Both the position numbers and the translations under genes were made by a program. From positions 1 through 25,409 of the IMG/VR virus record IMGVR_UViG_3300050019_000278: a stretch of 25,409 bases of DNA. One strand, given 5' to 3'. Under the pieces are notes generated by a model. The model did not search any database. It saw only the letters and a list, made by a program, of their open reading frames with translations, and was not told where the DNA came from. Positions 6,594 through 14,499 of the stretch are shown here, piece after piece (within the stretch, counting starts at the first letter, position 1; every line of letters starts with the position of its first letter). Source of the DNA: a virus.

Positions 6594-8669
6594 TTACTGG
6601 TTGCTGATGTTGGTCAGGGTCGTGCCGCTCTTCTCGACAGTAGCCGTGATGATGAAGACCTCAGCGACATCCTCAGGGATGATGGAGAGATTGACAATCA
6701 CCTGGCGCCGGTTGCGGGTATCCGCGGTGTTGTTGTTCGCGTCGAGCTGGAGCGAGTAACCTTCGACACCACGCTCGGACTTGACCGCTTCCATGAAGTT
6801 GGTGTAGTCGAGGCGGAGCTGTGAGAAGAGGATCTGGTCGATTGGATCGAACGTGTAACCACGAGCGATGTTGGCAAATCCTTTCAAGATGTAGTTCACG
6901 AGCACCACAGAGTGTAGCGCCGTGAGCTTGCTTTCGTCGCGCTGCATCGTGCGATCTCCGTAGATCTCGATCGAGTTGCCCATCGGCAAGATGACGTTGA
7001 CCGAGTTGCCGTTGCCGTAGACGGCATTCTTGACGTCCATGCTGGCGCGACGATAGCGGAGGCTCAGTGCCTCTGGGATCAGGCCGCGAACGTCGCCTGC
7101 AACTGCAGACCATGGCTTATCCACATCGAATGTGCGAGCAGCGGCACGGAGGTAGCCGAGAGCGGGTGGAACGTATTTCAGCTCACCGGTGAAAGTGTCA
7201 GCGATCTGGAACCAGTTCCAGAAGATGGCAAAACGATAGTTGTCGATTCGGCCGTTTCCGGCATAGAGACCAACGCCGTTGTGCCAGTCACCAGCTTCGC
7301 GAAGGTTGAGACCATCTGGAACGCTTCCAACACCAACAGAGTTAATGCGAGCGGCGATCCGCGCAATCTCCTGCGCGACCGCGGTTGATGTGGAGTCTGG
7401 GACGCAGAGGAAGTCGACGTCAACGTTGGTGTCGTTCGGGTCGTCGAAGAGCTTGAGACCGGTCGGCTGGTCATCTGCAGGATCAATCGTGCCGATGTAA
7501 TCAGCGTCAGAGACGTTTTCGCCGTTGTATCCGTTGGAGAACTGGGCGATGTTCGACGGAGTCGAGATGGAAAGGTTCCACGGATTGTACGTGTTGCCAG
7601 GATGTTCGGTTCCGAAAACATACACCACGTTGATGTATGACGAATTGCCATTGATGCGCGTGATGTAATAATCAGCGCTTGTAGGATCCATCGAGAGGGA
7701 GTCGATCGTCTCGACAAGGGTCGAACCGTCGAGCACGAGAAGTTTCTTGGTACCAGCGTTTGAACCTGGACCGACCTGAACCGTGATTCCAGAGGTGGAA
7801 CCCTGAGTGTTTGCCCACGTGCCGGCGGTGTTTGCCTGGAGTTGAAGCGCGATCGGACCAACCTGCGCAGTGACCTTGTACACGGTCGCGGCGGTGTAGG
7901 AGTCCTGGAGGGCGAGAGCTTGGTAACCGATGTCTGTGAGGTTGATCACCTCGAGAAACACAGTGTTATCGGCGCGTACAGATTTGACTCGAACTTCGTT
8001 CGTGGTGGTGTGACCGGACTGAACGATTTTGATGGTGTCACCAGGATTGAGTTGTGTCTGGTCTCCGCTGACCTGAAATTGATACGAGTTCTTGTCACCG
8101 ATGATCGTACCGAGGAGAGTAAGAGCAGAATCGTATGTTGGCGCGGTGAGGAACGCTTCGGCAGGGTTGGCGGCGTTTGGCACACGAGAACGACCGACGG
8201 TAGCGCCGTTGTAGGAATCCGCCAGCTGAACGGCTTCTCCGCCGACGCTTACGGTGTTGATGGTCGAACCAACGATCGTATCGATCTTGGCGTTAACCGT
8301 AGTGACCTTTCCGATCTGACCGATTCGGAGATAGTCTCCAGGAGAGAAAAGGTTTGCATTCGGCGTGACAACGGCATAAGATCCGGACGCGCCAGACGCG
8401 TTGTTGCTAGATGTGTCGACGTACTGCGCTCCGACGCGGGCAACTTTGCAGCCGTCGCTTGAATCAGCGGCCAGCGCAATTGCGTCGCCCATGAAACTGC
8501 CGTCGATTGGTTGACCGAACAGACGCGCGAATTCGTAGATCGACGGGGTGTTTGTCACCTCGTTGAACGCGCCCTTCTGCGCGATGCCTACAAACCCAGC
8601 GCGGAAACGGCTAAACTGTTGCGGAATCTGGCTGACGTCTTTGACGAGTGTGATGACTTGAGGGAACAT
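6594..8669 (-). CDS. Tail sheath protein
   Basis: 691 residues, the major contractile sheath subunit (T4 gp18-type). The N-terminus 'FPQVITLVKDVSQIPQQFS' and 'AGFVGIAQKGAFNEVTNTPS' followed by 'FARLFGQP' is the sheath handshake/first-domain pattern. The C-terminal third carries the conserved features 'DKPWSAVAGDVRGLI', 'NVILPMGNSIEIYGDRTM' and 'LHSVVLVNYILKGFANIARG', then 'LDYTNFMEAV' and a final beta arm (VIVNLSIIPEDVAEVFIITA). Between them is a large variable insertion (about residues 70-350). It includes two diverged copies of a beta-domain: 'LFSPGDYLRIGQIGKVTTV' ending in 'QLADSYNGATV', and 'QLNPGDTIKIVQSGHTTT' ending in 'ALQDSYTAATV'. These inserted domains probably decorate the tail surface. 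The tube gene follows after 23 bases. Confidence 0.93.
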   Translation of the reverse strand: MFPQVITLVKDVSQIPQQFSRFRAGFVGIAQKGAFNEVTNTPSIYEFARLFGQPIDGSFMGDAIALAADSSDGCKVARVGAQYVDTSSNNASGASGSYAVVTPNANLFSPGDYLRIGQIGKVTTVNAKIDTIVGSTINTVSVGGEAVQLADSYNGATVGRSRVPNAANPAEAFLTAPTYDSALTLLGTIIGDKNSYQFQVSGDQTQLNPGDTIKIVQSGHTTTNEVRVKSVRADNTVFLEVINLTDIGYQALALQDSYTAATVYKVTAQVGPIALQLQANTAGTWANTQGSTSGITVQVGPGSNAGTKKLLVLDGSTLVETIDSLSMDPTSADYYITRINGNSSYINVVYVFGTEHPGNTYNPWNLSISTPSNIAQFSNGYNGENVSDADYIGTIDPADDQPTGLKLFDDPNDTNVDVDFLCVPDSTSTAVAQEIARIAARINSVGVGSVPDGLNLREAGDWHNGVGLYAGNGRIDNYRFAIFWNWFQIADTFTGELKYVPPALGYLRAAARTFDVDKPWSAVAGDVRGLIPEALSLRYRRASMDVKNAVYGNGNSVNVILPMGNSIEIYGDRTMQRDESKLTALHSVVLVNYILKGFANIARGYTFDPIDQILFSQLRLDYTNFMEAVKSERGVEGYSLQLDANNNTADTRNRRQVIVNLSIIPEDVAEVFIITATVEKSGTTLTNISNQ

Positions 8670-8689
8670 CGGATTAAGTTCTGGTTGAG

Positions 8690-9628
8690 TTAACTACGTG
8701 TAGAAGGAGGAGGCAAGTTCGCCCTGGATTGAATGGCTGGGTTGGCTTGACCGACTCTGACATCTTCCAGTCCACCATAAATATCATTGAAGTCGAACCA
8801 TTGTGATAATGTGCTAGGATCGACAGTCGTTTTCTCCTGTCCGAGGCCTACAGACCACATTACGGGTGAGAAATTTGTCTCATAGTCCATGTGGTAACCT
8901 TCAACCACGATGGTGAAACTTGTGCGGATTTCTTGGTTCTGGTCTGGGAGTGCGTCGTTGTTTACATTTTCAATCCCAGACTCAAGATAGCATCGCACAA
9001 ACTGCCTGGTGTGCGGGAATGGGTACCTCGCCATGAGGAACGTGTAGCCATTGTTTCTGAACTCTTTCATGACCCGGTTGACGAAAATCGACTGGGTCTG
9101 AGGCTGGTTGCAGTAATGGTCAATTTGGAACCTGAAGTCCCATGCGGTTGGGCGGTTGACAGATGCTGCCCATGCCATATCGTCCTGCGTGACAGTGCCG
9201 TTTCCTATCGCGATTCCGTCGCTTCCCACTGTTCCATTTCCGTTGATGGTCGGGTAGTAGGCAGTTCGGTCTGTGAAGTGTCCATAGCTCTGGCTTAGGC
9301 GTAGGTTCCAATTCAGGCGAGCAACCGAGATCAAAGGATAGACCACAGTCGGAGGATACGGAGGAAAGACCTGTTTACCGTTCGCGTCCTTCATCTCTGT
9401 GAGGTAACGAAATGGATTATTCTCAAGCTTCCAGAGCTTGAGGAATTCAGCGTGTGCGTCACGAGGAGTCGCGAATATGACAGGAATCGGGTATCCCTCC
9501 TTGAAAATGAATGCCTTGTTCAACCAGCGCAGGATGCACAGTTCGTGAATCCTCATGCTCGTCATCTCGAGAGAGTCGGTCTTATCGTCAACGTACGGCG
9601 GTTCGTACCGTGGAGGGAGCGTGGTCAT
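8690..9628 (-). CDS. T4 gp15-like tail sheath terminator / tail completion protein
   Basis: 312 residues from the ATG at 9628 (MTTLPPRYEPP). The frame extends to 9694, but only through the terminator at 9647-9678. The segment order matches T4 gp15: 'IPVIFATPRDAHAEFLKLW', then 'PLISVARLNWNLRLSQSY'. A dimer-type strand/helix (NRPTAWDFRFQIDHYCNQ) precedes a long helix ending MKEFRNNGY. Finally 'QEIRTSFTIVVEGYHMDYE' corresponds to the gp15 strand near 'SLTFEVNGWMY'. gp15 forms the hexameric ring that caps the sheath and tube at the neck. The position directly upstream of the sheath gene is what this role predicts. Similarity was judged by pattern, not by a search. Confidence 0.72.
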   Translation of the reverse strand: MTTLPPRYEPPYVDDKTDSLEMTSMRIHELCILRWLNKAFIFKEGYPIPVIFATPRDAHAEFLKLWKLENNPFRYLTEMKDANGKQVFPPYPPTVVYPLISVARLNWNLRLSQSYGHFTDRTAYYPTINGNGTVGSDGIAIGNGTVTQDDMAWAASVNRPTAWDFRFQIDHYCNQPQTQSIFVNRVMKEFRNNGYTFLMARYPFPHTRQFVRCYLESGIENVNNDALPDQNQEIRTSFTIVVEGYHMDYETNFSPVMWSVGLGQEKTTVDPSTLSQWFDFNDIYGGLEDVRVGQANPAIQSRANLPPPSTRS

Positions 9629-9646
9629 GCTGTTTAAGTACGAAAC

Positions 9647-9678
9647 AAAAAGACCTCTCCCGATAAAGGAGAGGTCTT
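9647..9678 (-). terminator. Intrinsic terminator upstream of the gp15-like gene
   Basis: Leftward reading: AAGACCTCTCC (9678-9668), a 7-base loop (TTTATCG), GGAGAGGTCTT (9660-9650), then TTT. Together with the last two stem bases this makes a T5 run. The 11-bp perfect stem is very stable. It lies 43 bases past the stop of the small 9721-9981 gene and 19 bases before the gp15-like ATG. It separates the neck genes from the sheath/tube block. Confidence 0.88.
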
Positions 9679-9720
9679 GACGAGCGCGAATCATTCACGC
9701 TCAAAGTACTTGGCGTTGCG

Positions 9721-9981
9721 TCAAACTGGCACCAGCAAATTGCACTGAAGAGGAACGATTGCTCCGTTCGGAAATTCAACGTCCGCGTATCCCTCGCTCA
9801 TTTTGCGAACGACTCCCTTCTGGCCGTTGAATGGATAGGTCGGATCGCCGAGGACAGCCACGCTCGCTCCAACTTTGACACCGCTGTCACCGAGGAGGTT
9901 GCCGACAGCTTCTTCCACGCTGATCTTGCCTTCGCTAAGTTTTGCGACTGTTTCTTCGACTTGAGTGTCTAGGTTTTTCAT
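9721..9981 (-). CDS. Small SH3/KOW-like barrel protein with N-terminal helix
   Basis: 86 residues from the ATG at 9981 (MKNLDTQ); an upstream in-frame start at 10011 would overlap the preceding gene. The N-terminal ~40 residues form an amphipathic helix region (QVEETVAKLSEGKISVEEAV). The C-terminal half has the spacing of an SH3-like or KOW-type barrel: 'KVGASVAVLGDPTYPFNGQK', then GVVRKMSEGYADVEFPNGAI and a final strand. Related small 'hypoxic/translation-type' barrels occur in phages as virion or nucleic-acid-binding accessory proteins. The function is not recognised. The gene follows the neck genes closely and ends just before a strong terminator, so it is the last gene of that transcription unit. 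Confidence 0.62.
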   Translation of the reverse strand: MKNLDTQVEETVAKLSEGKISVEEAVGNLLGDSGVKVGASVAVLGDPTYPFNGQKGVVRKMSEGYADVEFPNGAIVPLQCNLLVPV

Positions 9982-9986
9982 GGCTG

Positions 9987-10313
9987 TTATCGTGTAATAA
10001 TTACGGACCAAAGTTTAAGATTGAGTTGATCTATGCCATTGAACCAGCCGGAGCCTCGTGTGACCAAGGTTAGAGTGGCATTGTCAAGCGGCTTACATTG
10101 AACTACAGGTCCTAGTTCACCGACCTTAAAAGACAACCCATCAATCAGCGACTCCAGACGAGGCCTAAACTGATCTACCCATGGTCCTGGTTTTAAGATT
10201 GCGGCTTCTGAAATCCACTTCTCGAACCACTTGTGCAATTTTTTGCGGTCATCATCTGTGAGCTCTACAAGCTCCTCGAGAACCGCATCAGATAGTTTTC
10301 TGTCCAGGAACAT
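9987..10313 (-). CDS. Hypothetical neck/tail-region protein
   Basis: 108 residues from the ATG at 10313 (MFLDRKLSDAVLEELV), which overlaps the upstream gene by 26 bases. The frame is open to 10487, but that would put it 200 bases inside the neighbour. Starts at 10400 or 10313 have no strong Shine-Dalgarno sequence, so translational coupling is likely. The N-terminus is acidic and helical (EELVELTDDDRKKLHKWFEK). The C-terminus is beta-rich, with 'PVVQCKPLDNATLTLVTRGS' and a final 'LNLKLWSVIITR' strand. The family is not recognised. Its location between the neck-like protein and the gp15-like block suggests a head-tail connector component. Confidence 0.5.
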   Translation of the reverse strand: MFLDRKLSDAVLEELVELTDDDRKKLHKWFEKWISEAAILKPGPWVDQFRPRLESLIDGLSFKVGELGPVVQCKPLDNATLTLVTRGSGWFNGIDQLNLKLWSVIITR

Positions 10314-10875
10314 TTGGAGGACTGTTGACTTCTGTTGTATCAAGACTTGGGAGTCTAATCTGGCGCAAGTCTTCAACTGTTGGAACCATCGGTTTTCCAT
10401 CACCTTCTGGAGGGATGATACAGCGGACCTGAAGACCAAGCCACACGTTTGTCTGTTGCCAATATGCTTCTCCAGGGATGTCGACATGGATGATCATGTA
10501 GCGGTATCCATTCCATAAGACGTAGTCGCCCCTGTTAGGAAACCAGTCGAACTTGATCAGAGACAGATGTGAAAGCGTAAAGTCATCACGGCGCTGTGGA
10601 ACGTAGCCGACCTTGGTCATCGTCCACTCATTCTTGGAAAAGTGGTTAATCGATGGGATGTCGAGCCTTCGAGAGATCACCTCGCGTCCTCCGACTGGAG
10701 TGTTCCACAGGGGGTCTAGGTTTTCTGTTGAACGATCTACCTCAAAGAAAGAGGGAGGAGTTCTGCCTCCATGTTTGCGCGTCGCCTCATCATAAATCCT
10801 CAACGCAGTCTGAGTGTCCCGCAGTCCGAAGACGGTGGGATCGACTGGAAACTCTGGGCGTTCTGTGTATCGCAT
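10288..10875 (-). CDS. Neck-type (head-tail connector) structural protein
   Basis: 195 residues starting MRYTERPEFP. The N-terminal third contains 'LRIYDEATRKHGGRTPP'. The centre is a run of beta-strands around 'FPNRGDYVLWNGYRYMIIHV', then 'PGEAYWQQTNVWLGLQVRC'. The combination of 'GDYV.WNG..Y.I..VD..G' and a following strand resembles the small beta-barrel of head-closure or stopper proteins (SPP1 gp16-like, T4 gp13/gp14 position). The C-terminal ~40 residues look extended and unstructured (IRLPSLDTTEVNSPPNV). Lying upstream of the gp15-like and sheath genes, it is inferred to be part of the neck. The start is only 12 bases from the divergent nuclease gene at 10888. Confidence 0.6.
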   Translation of the reverse strand: MRYTERPEFPVDPTVFGLRDTQTALRIYDEATRKHGGRTPPSFFEVDRSTENLDPLWNTPVGGREVISRRLDIPSINHFSKNEWTMTKVGYVPQRRDDFTLSHLSLIKFDWFPNRGDYVLWNGYRYMIIHVDIPGEAYWQQTNVWLGLQVRCIIPPEGDGKPMVPTVEDLRQIRLPSLDTTEVNSPPNVPGQKTI

Positions 10876-10887
10876 TGAAATCTAAAT

Positions 10888-11358
10888 ATGAAGAAGAATG
10901 GTTTGCCTGAAGTCTGCGTTTGTTGTCACAAGCTTAAGATGCCTCACCTCGGACGCCTTGTCAAGAAGAAAGGACGAGAGCACGAGTTCAAGTGGGTGTG
11001 CCTTCACTGTCTGTCCAAGCCAACGTCTCTGACGTGTTCGAAGATGTCGCCGCTTGAGCGCGATGCGAGACACGCAGTGCTAGACACGGGTTACAAGTTC
11101 CAACAAGAATACGAGCTCGGTCCGTACAGGTATGACATCGCAATTCCTGCACTAAGGCTTTTGATTGAAGTGGACTCAAAGAGATGGCACAGTCATCCAT
11201 CAAGGATCGCAAGGGATAGAAAGAAGACAGAACTTGCAAAAAAAGAAGGATGGACTCTTACGCGCGTGTCATCAAAACATGCAGAATCTGTGGAGTTTCT
11301 TGTCAAACAGTCTGTCTTGAGGCGCGAGTCAGAACTTACGCTCGACCAGGATCGTTGA
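10888..11358 (+). CDS. Vsr/DUF559-type (EDxHD) endonuclease with N-terminal zinc ribbon
   Basis: 156 residues. An N-terminal zinc-ribbon-like part (CVCC at 10-13, CLHC at 38-41) precedes a nuclease core. In the core, 'LERDARHAVLDTGYKFQQEY' leads to 'YRYDIAIPALRLLIEVDSKR', then WH and 'RIARDRKKTELAKKEGWTLT'. The acidic and histidine residues E57, D83, E94-D96 and H101 fit the EDxHD arrangement of Vsr-like and DUF559 nucleases. In phages this fold is used by freestanding homing endonucleases as well as by repair nicking enzymes. It lies on the plus strand between two minus-strand virion genes, its 3' end overlaps the end of the hub gene by 23 bases, and it is absent from any visible operon. I favour a homing-type element over a host-like repair enzyme. 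Confidence 0.75.
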   Translation: MKKNGLPEVCVCCHKLKMPHLGRLVKKKGREHEFKWVCLHCLSKPTSLTCSKMSPLERDARHAVLDTGYKFQQEYELGPYRYDIAIPALRLLIEVDSKRWHSHPSRIARDRKKTELAKKEGWTLTRVSSKHAESVEFLVKQSVLRRESELTLDQDR

Positions 11359-12598
11359 CTTCAACGACCATTCCAGACTCGTTTTGGAAACCACCGGATG
11401 TCCCGGATGTTAATCCTGACGAATCGACCGCAAGACCGCTCAGCTTCTTTCCTTGCGCAGGAACGCCATCTTGAGAAACATACTCACCTCTGGTCATCTT
11501 GTAGTGTGACAGCACTCTGGAATTTTCGATTGAATGGGTCACTTTTTTGACAAGGTACAATCCCTCCCACCTATCTCCTTGACCACGCTGGAGTTTTGAC
11601 GAGACGACATCGCCAACTCCAATGTAAGGATAGTTTGAGATTGTGAACTCAAACTCGTATGCAGATGCTTTGTCGATGGAATACTGCCACTGACTTTCTG
11701 CGTACATGTTGGACAGTTGGTTCTGACCAACGTGACCCGTTTTGTATGACACGCCAGCGCGCTGAGGAGATGAGTCCGATAGGATCAGCTCTCGGCTCGG
11801 ATTCGTCTTCCAATTGATGGTTACTCCTTGTAGAGGATCGACTGCCACCAAGTTTAATCCGTTGATTTGAAGGATCTCGTTGCTGTTTCCCATGTTCGAG
11901 ATCGAGATATTTGTCGCATCATGAACCGACGATCCATAGTTGAACTCATAGACACCTGATAACTGATAGTTTGCGGTGTGGAAGTGAATAAACTCTCCAC
12001 GCGTGAACAGAAGAAAACTTGACGCGCTGTCCTTGTTGGACGCTATCGGGAGTAGTCGATTGGTGATAAAGTCGTAGTCAGACTGGAAAGTCTGAACGAG
12101 CGCGTAATCGAGGTCTGTTGGTTCAATCGAGAACTTTTCAAAACCAGCGACGGTCGCCATCGCTTGGACCATGTCGCTGATCCTTCCCTTCCGCGTAGAA
12201 ACGCGCTCGTCTTTCTGCATCACGTACAGAAAGTCGGCTGTTACCATCGTGAAGAAATCTCCGAGGGATGTGTCAGCTGTACTTGACGGATTTGACTTCA
12301 CGCTAACAATTGTGTGAAGTTCCCAATCTGTCATCTTTCCTTGATCGCCAGTCTGAAGTCCATATCTGATCCAAACTTTTGGAATGGGATTGCTGTCAAC
12401 GTAGTCGTTGATCTCGTTGTAAGCGTCGCGGTTGAACGACTGGAATACGTGATTGAACAGCTTCGGATGACCGATCGCTGACATCGCGCTTCCTCCGAGG
12501 TACGTGGCCGTTCCTCGCGAGATAAGAGCACTTCCTCCTCGAGTTTTTGCAAACTCAATGGTAAACGACCCTTGAAGCGATGTGATGGTTTGGCTCAC
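11336..12598 (-). CDS. gp27 / gpD-like baseplate hub protein
   Basis: 420 residues from a GTG at 12598 (AGG about 6 bases upstream). The central part has the hub protein signature of T4 gp27, P2 gpD and VgrG: an N-terminal beta-barrel, 'GRISDMVQAMATVAGFEKFS', then 'ALVQTFQSDYDFITNRLLPI' followed by 'SSFLLFTRGEFIHFH'. 'Q...SD..F...LLP.A' followed by a strand describing stored field values is typical. A second barrel contains 'ISNYPYIGVGDVVSSKLQRG' and 'GLYLVKKVTHSIENSRVLSH', another recurrent hub pattern. The last ~60 residues are Gly/Ser-rich and probably flexible. As a trimeric hub it would bind the gp5-like OB protein (558-1379) and the tube. The 3' end overlaps the convergent nuclease gene by 23 bases. 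Confidence 0.8.
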   Translation of the reverse strand: MSQTITSLQGSFTIEFAKTRGGSALISRGTATYLGGSAMSAIGHPKLFNHVFQSFNRDAYNEINDYVDSNPIPKVWIRYGLQTGDQGKMTDWELHTIVSVKSNPSSTADTSLGDFFTMVTADFLYVMQKDERVSTRKGRISDMVQAMATVAGFEKFSIEPTDLDYALVQTFQSDYDFITNRLLPIASNKDSASSFLLFTRGEFIHFHTANYQLSGVYEFNYGSSVHDATNISISNMGNSNEILQINGLNLVAVDPLQGVTINWKTNPSRELILSDSSPQRAGVSYKTGHVGQNQLSNMYAESQWQYSIDKASAYEFEFTISNYPYIGVGDVVSSKLQRGQGDRWEGLYLVKKVTHSIENSRVLSHYKMTRGEYVSQDGVPAQGKKLSGLAVDSSGLTSGTSGGFQNESGMVVEVNDPGRA

Positions 12599-12611
12599 GC
12601 CTTACCTACGA

Positions 12612-13064
12612 TCACGAAGATTTATCGCCAGAAAGATCAGATGCCCAACTACTCCTCTTGGCATAGAGTGACTTAACAAACGAAGTTAGGATATTTTTTG
12701 CAAATGTCAGGTCTTTTGATTTCCTGTCCTTCTCAGCGGCTCCAACTTCTTTCTTTGCGGCTCTTTCTACCTCGACTTTGATCAATTTCTTGATCTCAGC
12801 GCGGTCATCTGCAGAGATTGACTCATGGATCCTGGTTGAAGGCATCGGCGTTGCTTGGAGCGCTTGGTGAAGCATCACAAGTTCTGGAGCGACTCTCTTT
12901 CCAAGAAAATACCAAGTACTAAAACGGGGAAGGTCGACTTCGAGATACTTGACATCTGCAGCGTCTTCTCCCAGGTCGAGGGTGAAGAGCCGAGATTCGA
13001 CGTCCTGGTCGATCAGTGACCGAGCGCTTACAGCGTCGACCAACCTGGCTGGTTGTCGTCCCAT
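12612..13064 (-). CDS. Hypothetical tail-cluster protein with basic helical C-terminus
   Basis: 150 residues from the ATG at 13064, overlapping the upstream gene by 37 bases. Alternatives are the in-frame ATG at 13106 or a TTG at 13043, and no Shine-Dalgarno sequence settles the choice. The middle has short strands (LFTLDLGEDAADVKYLEVDL, then STWYFLG). The second half is a long charged helix (DRAEIKKLIKVEVERAAKKE) and ends with a helical 'NILTSFVKSLYAKRSSWASD' tail. The family is not recognised. Overlaps on both sides of the operon suggest co-translation with the neighbouring structural genes. Confidence 0.5.
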   Translation of the reverse strand: MGRQPARLVDAVSARSLIDQDVESRLFTLDLGEDAADVKYLEVDLPRFSTWYFLGKRVAPELVMLHQALQATPMPSTRIHESISADDRAEIKKLIKVEVERAAKKEVGAAEKDRKSKDLTFAKNILTSFVKSLYAKRSSWASDLSGDKSS

Positions 13065-13477
13065 AGAAGCGCAGATGCACGACCTTCCGTGCGGTCGAAT
13101 GCACACTCGTCGAAGCGGAGTTGCGATGTGAGCTTCACGTGAGCATAACCAGTTCCGGTCACGCCGATGAACTCGAGGTATTTCAACTTCGGATAGATGA
13201 CGTTCGTCGCATTTCCAAGAGGGGCAATCGTCATGACGCCGCCATTTTGGACAAACGGTCCGTTGACGTAGTCGTTCGTGTCTGAAAACATGACCGTCAG
13301 CGAAGCGGAACCTGTGTTTTTAACGTTGACAAGGACCGCTTGATCTGAGGATGTGCTTCCGTTGAACGTTGCTTGAATGGAGCGGAGACGTCCTGTGACC
13401 AATCCAGCGATGACTGGAACGCGGAGTTCAGTTGTCCTCAGAAGAGGCTGCGGATATTCGCCTGGTTGTTGTTGCAT
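13028..13477 (-). CDS. Small beta-sandwich structural protein, paralogue of the 3010-3363 product
   Basis: 149 residues starting MQQQPGEYPQP. It is S/T/N/V-rich with no cysteine cluster except one near the C-terminus. The core 'AVLVNVKNTGSASLTVMF' and 'YPKLKYLEFIGVTGTGYAHV' parallel the 3010-3363 protein, indicating duplication of one virion gene onto both strands about 10 kb apart. The extra C-terminal ~30 residues (FDECAFDRTEGRASALLWDD) are absent from the paralogue. The function is not recognised; a decoration, fibre or baseplate accessory protein is inferred from context and composition. Tightly packed genes flank it on the same strand. Confidence 0.62.
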   Translation of the reverse strand: MQQQPGEYPQPLLRTTELRVPVIAGLVTGRLRSIQATFNGSTSSDQAVLVNVKNTGSASLTVMFSDTNDYVNGPFVQNGGVMTIAPLGNATNVIYPKLKYLEFIGVTGTGYAHVKLTSQLRFDECAFDRTEGRASALLWDDNQPGWSTL

Positions 13478-13482
13478 GGTGC

Positions 13483-14499
13483 TTAAGCCTCAGAGGGTGG
13501 TGGTTCAGGAAGATCGTCAGGTGTTGGGCCTTCTTTGCCCTTATCCGCTTCTCCTTTGTCCTCAGCAGGAGGAGGTGTGGTCTTTTCTTTGTCCTGCTCT
13601 TCCTCTTTCGCGGCGAGGATGCGTAAGCTGTCGCGGATGTCGCGCAGAATTTGCAGCGCCTCAGAAGCCTCAGGATCAACCTGAACTTCGTCCGCTTCTT
13701 TGATGAGTTGAGAGATGGCGTTCACGTCCATAACTACGCTCTCAACCTTGGAGAAGCGTTTCTGTGTCTGCTTGGCAAACTCTCCTGGCAGCTGATTCTT
13801 CTGCGCAGCCTTTTGAACTCCCTTTGGACGCACCATGGTAGCGTTCGGCTTTGTTGGTTTGACGATGTCTGGACGTACCTCAGCTTCTGGACCTTTGTAC
13901 AGAAGTCCGCCTTTCCAAGCTTTTGGATCTTGCTTGTCTGGTCGCTTCGTGGGCAGAGGTTGGGTCGACTTTGTTCCCTTCGACTGGATGTCCTTTACGA
14001 CGGCGTCTAAGCGCTCCGGTGTTCCTCCTTCTATGCCATCGAAGTTTTCATACTCACCGTAGATGAAGTCGCGCAGAGCCAAAAGATGTTTACACAAACC
14101 AGACCGACCGGTTGGGTTGGCGATCTTTGGAGCCTTGTTCCAGGCCTGGTTGAGACTTTTTGAGCCGACAACGGAGGATCCGCGTTGCTTGTTTGCCCAT
14201 GCCCAGCGGAACTTGTAGTCCTTGCAATCGCAGTCGACAAGACACTCCACTTTTTCAAGCGGTGTTTTCTTCTTCGGCTTGAAGAACTTGATGTAGCCTT
14301 TGTGACGCTTCTTTTCAGTTGACGGATAGGCCTTGAAGTTGAACGAGTAGTAGACGCCATCGTTCTTGGCGTCTACGGCAAGGGGTGGACCACGGACAGT
14401 CTTACTTCGCAGGACACGTTTCGGCTCTGACACGGCCATAAGCTGGTCGAATGTCAGGCGTTCCAGGAGTCGTTGTCCTTCGCAGAAAAAGCAGTTCAT
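13483..14499 (-). CDS. SWIM-like zinc-motif virion-cluster protein with disordered C-terminus
   Basis: 338 residues; its ATG overlaps the upstream TGA (ATGA). A CxxC pair opens the protein (NCFFC). The main motif, at ~95-160, is VDCDCKDYKFRWAWANK, then 'NPTGRSGLCKHLLALRDFIY'. The C.C...(n)...CKH order is that of SWIM-type zinc-binding domains. A positively charged region (STEKKRHKGYIKFFKPKKK) precedes it. From ~170 onward the chain is rich in P, K, E and T, with a coiled segment (EALQILRDIRDSLRILAAKE) and an acidic/proline tail ending PEPPPSEA. The position among tail genes suggests a structural or packaging-associated DNA-binding protein. SWIM domains are known for DNA or protein binding, but I know of no assigned role in this family. 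Confidence 0.6.
   Translation of the reverse strand: MNCFFCEGQRLLERLTFDQLMAVSEPKRVLRSKTVRGPPLAVDAKNDGVYYSFNFKAYPSTEKKRHKGYIKFFKPKKKTPLEKVECLVDCDCKDYKFRWAWANKQRGSSVVGSKSLNQAWNKAPKIANPTGRSGLCKHLLALRDFIYGEYENFDGIEGGTPERLDAVVKDIQSKGTKSTQPLPTKRPDKQDPKAWKGGLLYKGPEAEVRPDIVKPTKPNATMVRPKGVQKAAQKNQLPGEFAKQTQKRFSKVESVVMDVNAISQLIKEADEVQVDPEASEALQILRDIRDSLRILAAKEEEQDKEKTTPPPAEDKGEADKGKEGPTPDDLPEPPPSEA

Noticed and set aside
7842-8462. 206-codon plus-strand open frame opposite the sheath gene
   Set aside because: It is a composition shadow of the sheath coding strand, with no recognisable domain; the sheath frame is certain.
9629-9694. Extended N-terminus of the gp15-like protein (start at 9694)
   Set aside because: The added 22 codons read through the 11-bp terminator stem; the ATG at 9628 gives the sensible start.
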